NCBI GenBank assembly: GCA_946002345.1
Contig: CAMFZA010000092.1
Coordinates: forward strand, 1 to 6,707
From: an uncultured Phascolarctobacterium sp.
Lineage (GTDB): Bacteria; Bacillota; Negativicutes; Acidaminococcales; Acidaminococcaceae
DNA length: 6,707 nucleotides
Direction of reading: 5' to 3'
Position 1 is the stretch's first letter; every line of letters begins with the position of its first letter. Made by a program: the position numbers and the translations under genes. Positions 5,502-6,707 of this stretch are shown here, piece after piece. Below the pieces are notes generated by a model, which saw only the letters and a program-made list of their open reading frames with translations, made no database searches and was not told where the DNA came from.

Positions 5502-6254
5502 ATGCTGAACCAATTTTCCCGCACAGCACTTTTAGTAGGCCAGGAGGCCATTAGTAAATTACAGCAGAGCCGAGTTGCCATTTTCGGTATTGGCGGCGTG
5601 GGCGGCTCTGTTGCCTTGGCCTTGCGCCGCTGCGGCATAGGGACCTTTGACCTCATTGATAATGACACGGTGGCGCTGACTAATCTCAATCGTCAAATTA
5701 TTGCCACCCATGCTACTTTGGGACAGCCCAAGGTGCAGGTCATGGCAGAGCGCATTCACGCCATTAATCCCCTCGCCCAGGTCCATGTGCACCAATGCTT
5801 CTTTTTGCCGGAAAACGCCCCTGAGTTCAACTTTGAGCAATATGATTATGTGGTGGACGCAGTGGACACTGTGGCTGCTAAAATTGCTATTATTATGGCT
5901 GCTAAGGCAGTCGGTGTACCCGTCATTAGCAGCATGGGTGCCGGCAATAAAATGGACCCCAGCAAGTTTCAGGTGGCAGATCTAAATCAAACCAGCGAAG
6001 ACCCCTTAGCCCGCGTCATGCGACAGGAATTAAAAAAGCGTGGCGTGAAGAAGCTTAAGGTGGTATATTCCACGGAGTTACCCTTGACCCCTGTGGACGA
6101 GTTGGAGGGCGAATGCCATGCGGAGGCGCCCCGGCGGCGAACCCTGCCCGGCAGCACCGCCTTTACCCCCTCTGCCGCCGGTCTGCTTGTGGCCAGCGAG
6201 GTGGTCAAGGATTTGATTGGCTGGGATGGCGGCCAGCGCAAGGGTATGGCCTAA
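5502..6254 (+). CDS. tcdA: tRNA threonylcarbamoyladenosine dehydratase TcdA (ThiF/MoeB/HesA superfamily)
   Basis: An E1-like enzyme that uses ATP to cyclise t6A at position 37 of ANN-decoding tRNAs to ct6A, in the cytoplasm. The 250 residues are close to the usual 250-270. Visible features: the nucleotide-binding loop GIGGVG (29-34), LIDNDTVALTNLNRQI (51-66) with D55 and R64, K77, DYVVDAVDTV (115-124) with D119 and D122, then the TcdA-specific stretches SMGAGNKMDPSKFQVADL (144-161) and DPLARVMRQELKKRG (167-181), followed by KVVYSTELP (186-194) and a C-terminal GSTAFTPSAAGLLVASEVVKDL (217-238). These later motifs separate it from MoeB and ThiF, and no thiamine or molybdopterin genes are nearby. 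The start follows AAAGGAG and an extended -10 promoter. It is transcribed alone, divergent from the radical SAM gene and convergent with the porin gene. Confidence 0.93.
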   Translation: MLNQFSRTALLVGQEAISKLQQSRVAIFGIGGVGGSVALALRRCGIGTFDLIDNDTVALTNLNRQIIATHATLGQPKVQVMAERIHAINPLAQVHVHQCFFLPENAPEFNFEQYDYVVDAVDTVAAKIAIIMAAKAVGVPVISSMGAGNKMDPSKFQVADLNQTSEDPLARVMRQELKKRGVKKLKVVYSTELPLTPVDELEGECHAEAPRRRTLPGSTAFTPSAAGLLVASEVVKDLIGWDGGQRKGMA

Positions 6255-6280
6255 AGCTTTGCTAATAGACTAGCAAAGCT
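6253..6280 (+). repeat. Hairpin after tcdA, copy 1 of a tandem pair
   Basis: AGCTTTGCTA (6255-6264) pairs perfectly with TAGCAAAGCT (6271-6280) around ATAGAC. It overlaps the last bases of the tcdA stop and is not followed by T residues. The 28-base unit is repeated imperfectly at 6293-6320, with 22 of 28 positions identical. Confidence 0.7.
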
Positions 6281-6292
6281 CGTCGATATCGC

Positions 6293-6325
6293 AAAGTTTT
6301 TCTAATGCACTATCAAAACTTTTTT
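6293..6325 (+). terminator. Hairpin copy 2 with T-tract, likely tcdA terminator
   Basis: The second 28-base unit (6293-6320) can fold with AGTTTT (6295-6300) against AAAACT (6315-6320), two mismatches, then a TA/TA closing pair. A run of six T (6320-6325) follows. One stem position has changed from C-G in copy 1 to T-A here, keeping the pairing. The stem is AT-rich and weak. Confidence 0.5.
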
Positions 6326-6333
6326 AGAGACAC

Positions 6334-6364
6334 AAAACCCCCGAAGCGTCGCTTCGGGGGTTTT
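6334..6364. terminator. Strong bidirectional terminator between tcdA and the porin gene
   Basis: Perfect 14-bp stem: AAAACCCCCGAAGC (6334-6347) and GCTTCGGGGGTTTT (6351-6364) around a GTC loop. T residues end the stem on both strands, so it can serve the convergent tcdA and porin genes. It lies 37 bases past the porin stop. Confidence 0.92.
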
Positions 6365-6401
6365 GCTCGTAGCATGTTGAGTTGAGAAGGTATATAAGCT
6401 A

Positions 6402-6707
6402 TTAGAAAGTTACATACAAGTCAGCGTAGAAAATCTTCTCGTCGCTGCTACCAACTTTAGCTTCGGTATCAAAGTATTGCAGTTCCAATACCATGTTCTT
6501 TGCGAAAGTATAGTTAGCAGTCAGACCATAGCCTTTATAGCCGCCACCAGTAGTGGTTGTAGTATCCTTCAAGAAGGTAGATGCATCGGTGGTAGGAGCA
6601 ATAATAGCATTAGAGGGTTGATCAAAGTAGGTTGCAGCAAGGCCCCAAGTACCAGGAGCGTCAGCTTCAGCACCCTTGTAAGCCAGTTTAGCTACCCAAC
6701 CGTCTTT
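6402..6707 (-). CDS. C-terminal part of an outer-membrane porin-like beta-barrel protein (5' end beyond window)
   Basis: Only the last 101 residues are in the window; the gene continues past the right edge. Alternating polar/hydrophobic strands with many aromatics are visible: WVAKLAYKGA (4-13), WGLAATYFD (21-29), GYGLTANYTF (59-68), MVLELQYFDTEA (72-83) and the final IFYADLYVTF (92-101). The chain ends in Phe with aromatic residues at alternating positions, the C-terminal signal for BAM-dependent outer-membrane insertion. A Gly/Thr-rich loop (about 49-57) joins two strands. In Negativicutes such barrels often carry an N-terminal SLH domain that attaches the outer membrane to peptidoglycan (OmpM type); that part is not visible here, so this is inference. 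The codon choice is plain and repetitive (GCT, ACT, GGT, AAG), which suits a highly expressed surface protein. Stop codon TAA, followed by the strong terminator. Confidence 0.8.
   Translation of the reverse strand, partial: KDGWVAKLAYKGAEADAPGTWGLAATYFDQPSNAIIAPTTDASTFLKDTTTTTGGGYKGYGLTANYTFAKNMVLELQYFDTEAKVGSSDEKIFYADLYVTF

Overview
The window looks like chromosomal DNA from a diderm Firmicute of the class Negativicutes, possibly near Phascolarctobacterium or Acidaminococcus. The main reason is the partial gene at the right edge. Its product has the alternating beta-strand pattern of an outer-membrane barrel and ends in phenylalanine, while the other genes have Firmicute-style AGGAGG ribosome binding sites. 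The assignment to class is an inference; the genus is only a guess.

Layout, left to right: dhaL (dihydroxyacetone kinase ADP-binding subunit, minus); an M23/LytM membrane-anchored murein peptidase (minus) with a clear promoter and terminator; a 626-residue AAA+/Fis regulator of the AcoR/DhaR type (minus); a radical SAM protein (minus); a 377-base divergent intergenic region with several dyads; tcdA (tRNA t6A dehydratase, plus); a convergent intergenic region with three stem-loops; and the C-terminal 101 residues of a porin-like protein (minus).

Most genes look like independent units, because hairpins follow the radical SAM, regulator, peptidase, tcdA and porin genes. Only the radical SAM gene and the regulator could share a transcript, since the hairpin between them has no T-tract. 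The most interesting functional link is between the regulator and dhaL. The regulator's AAA+ domain has lost the GAFTGA loop that contacts sigma-54, as recalled for E. coli DhaR, which works with sigma-70 and is controlled by DhaL. A dhaL gene without an adjacent dhaK or dhaM on the visible side lies about 1.5 kb away on the same strand.

Three upstream-extended ORFs (peptidase, radical SAM, tcdA) are shortened here to internal ATG codons with good ribosome binding sites. I saw no mobile element, CRISPR array, tRNA or rRNA, and no clearly new multi-gene system. The rest of the interest lies in regulatory DNA: dyads between the radical SAM gene and tcdA, a palindrome before the regulator, and a duplicated hairpin after tcdA.
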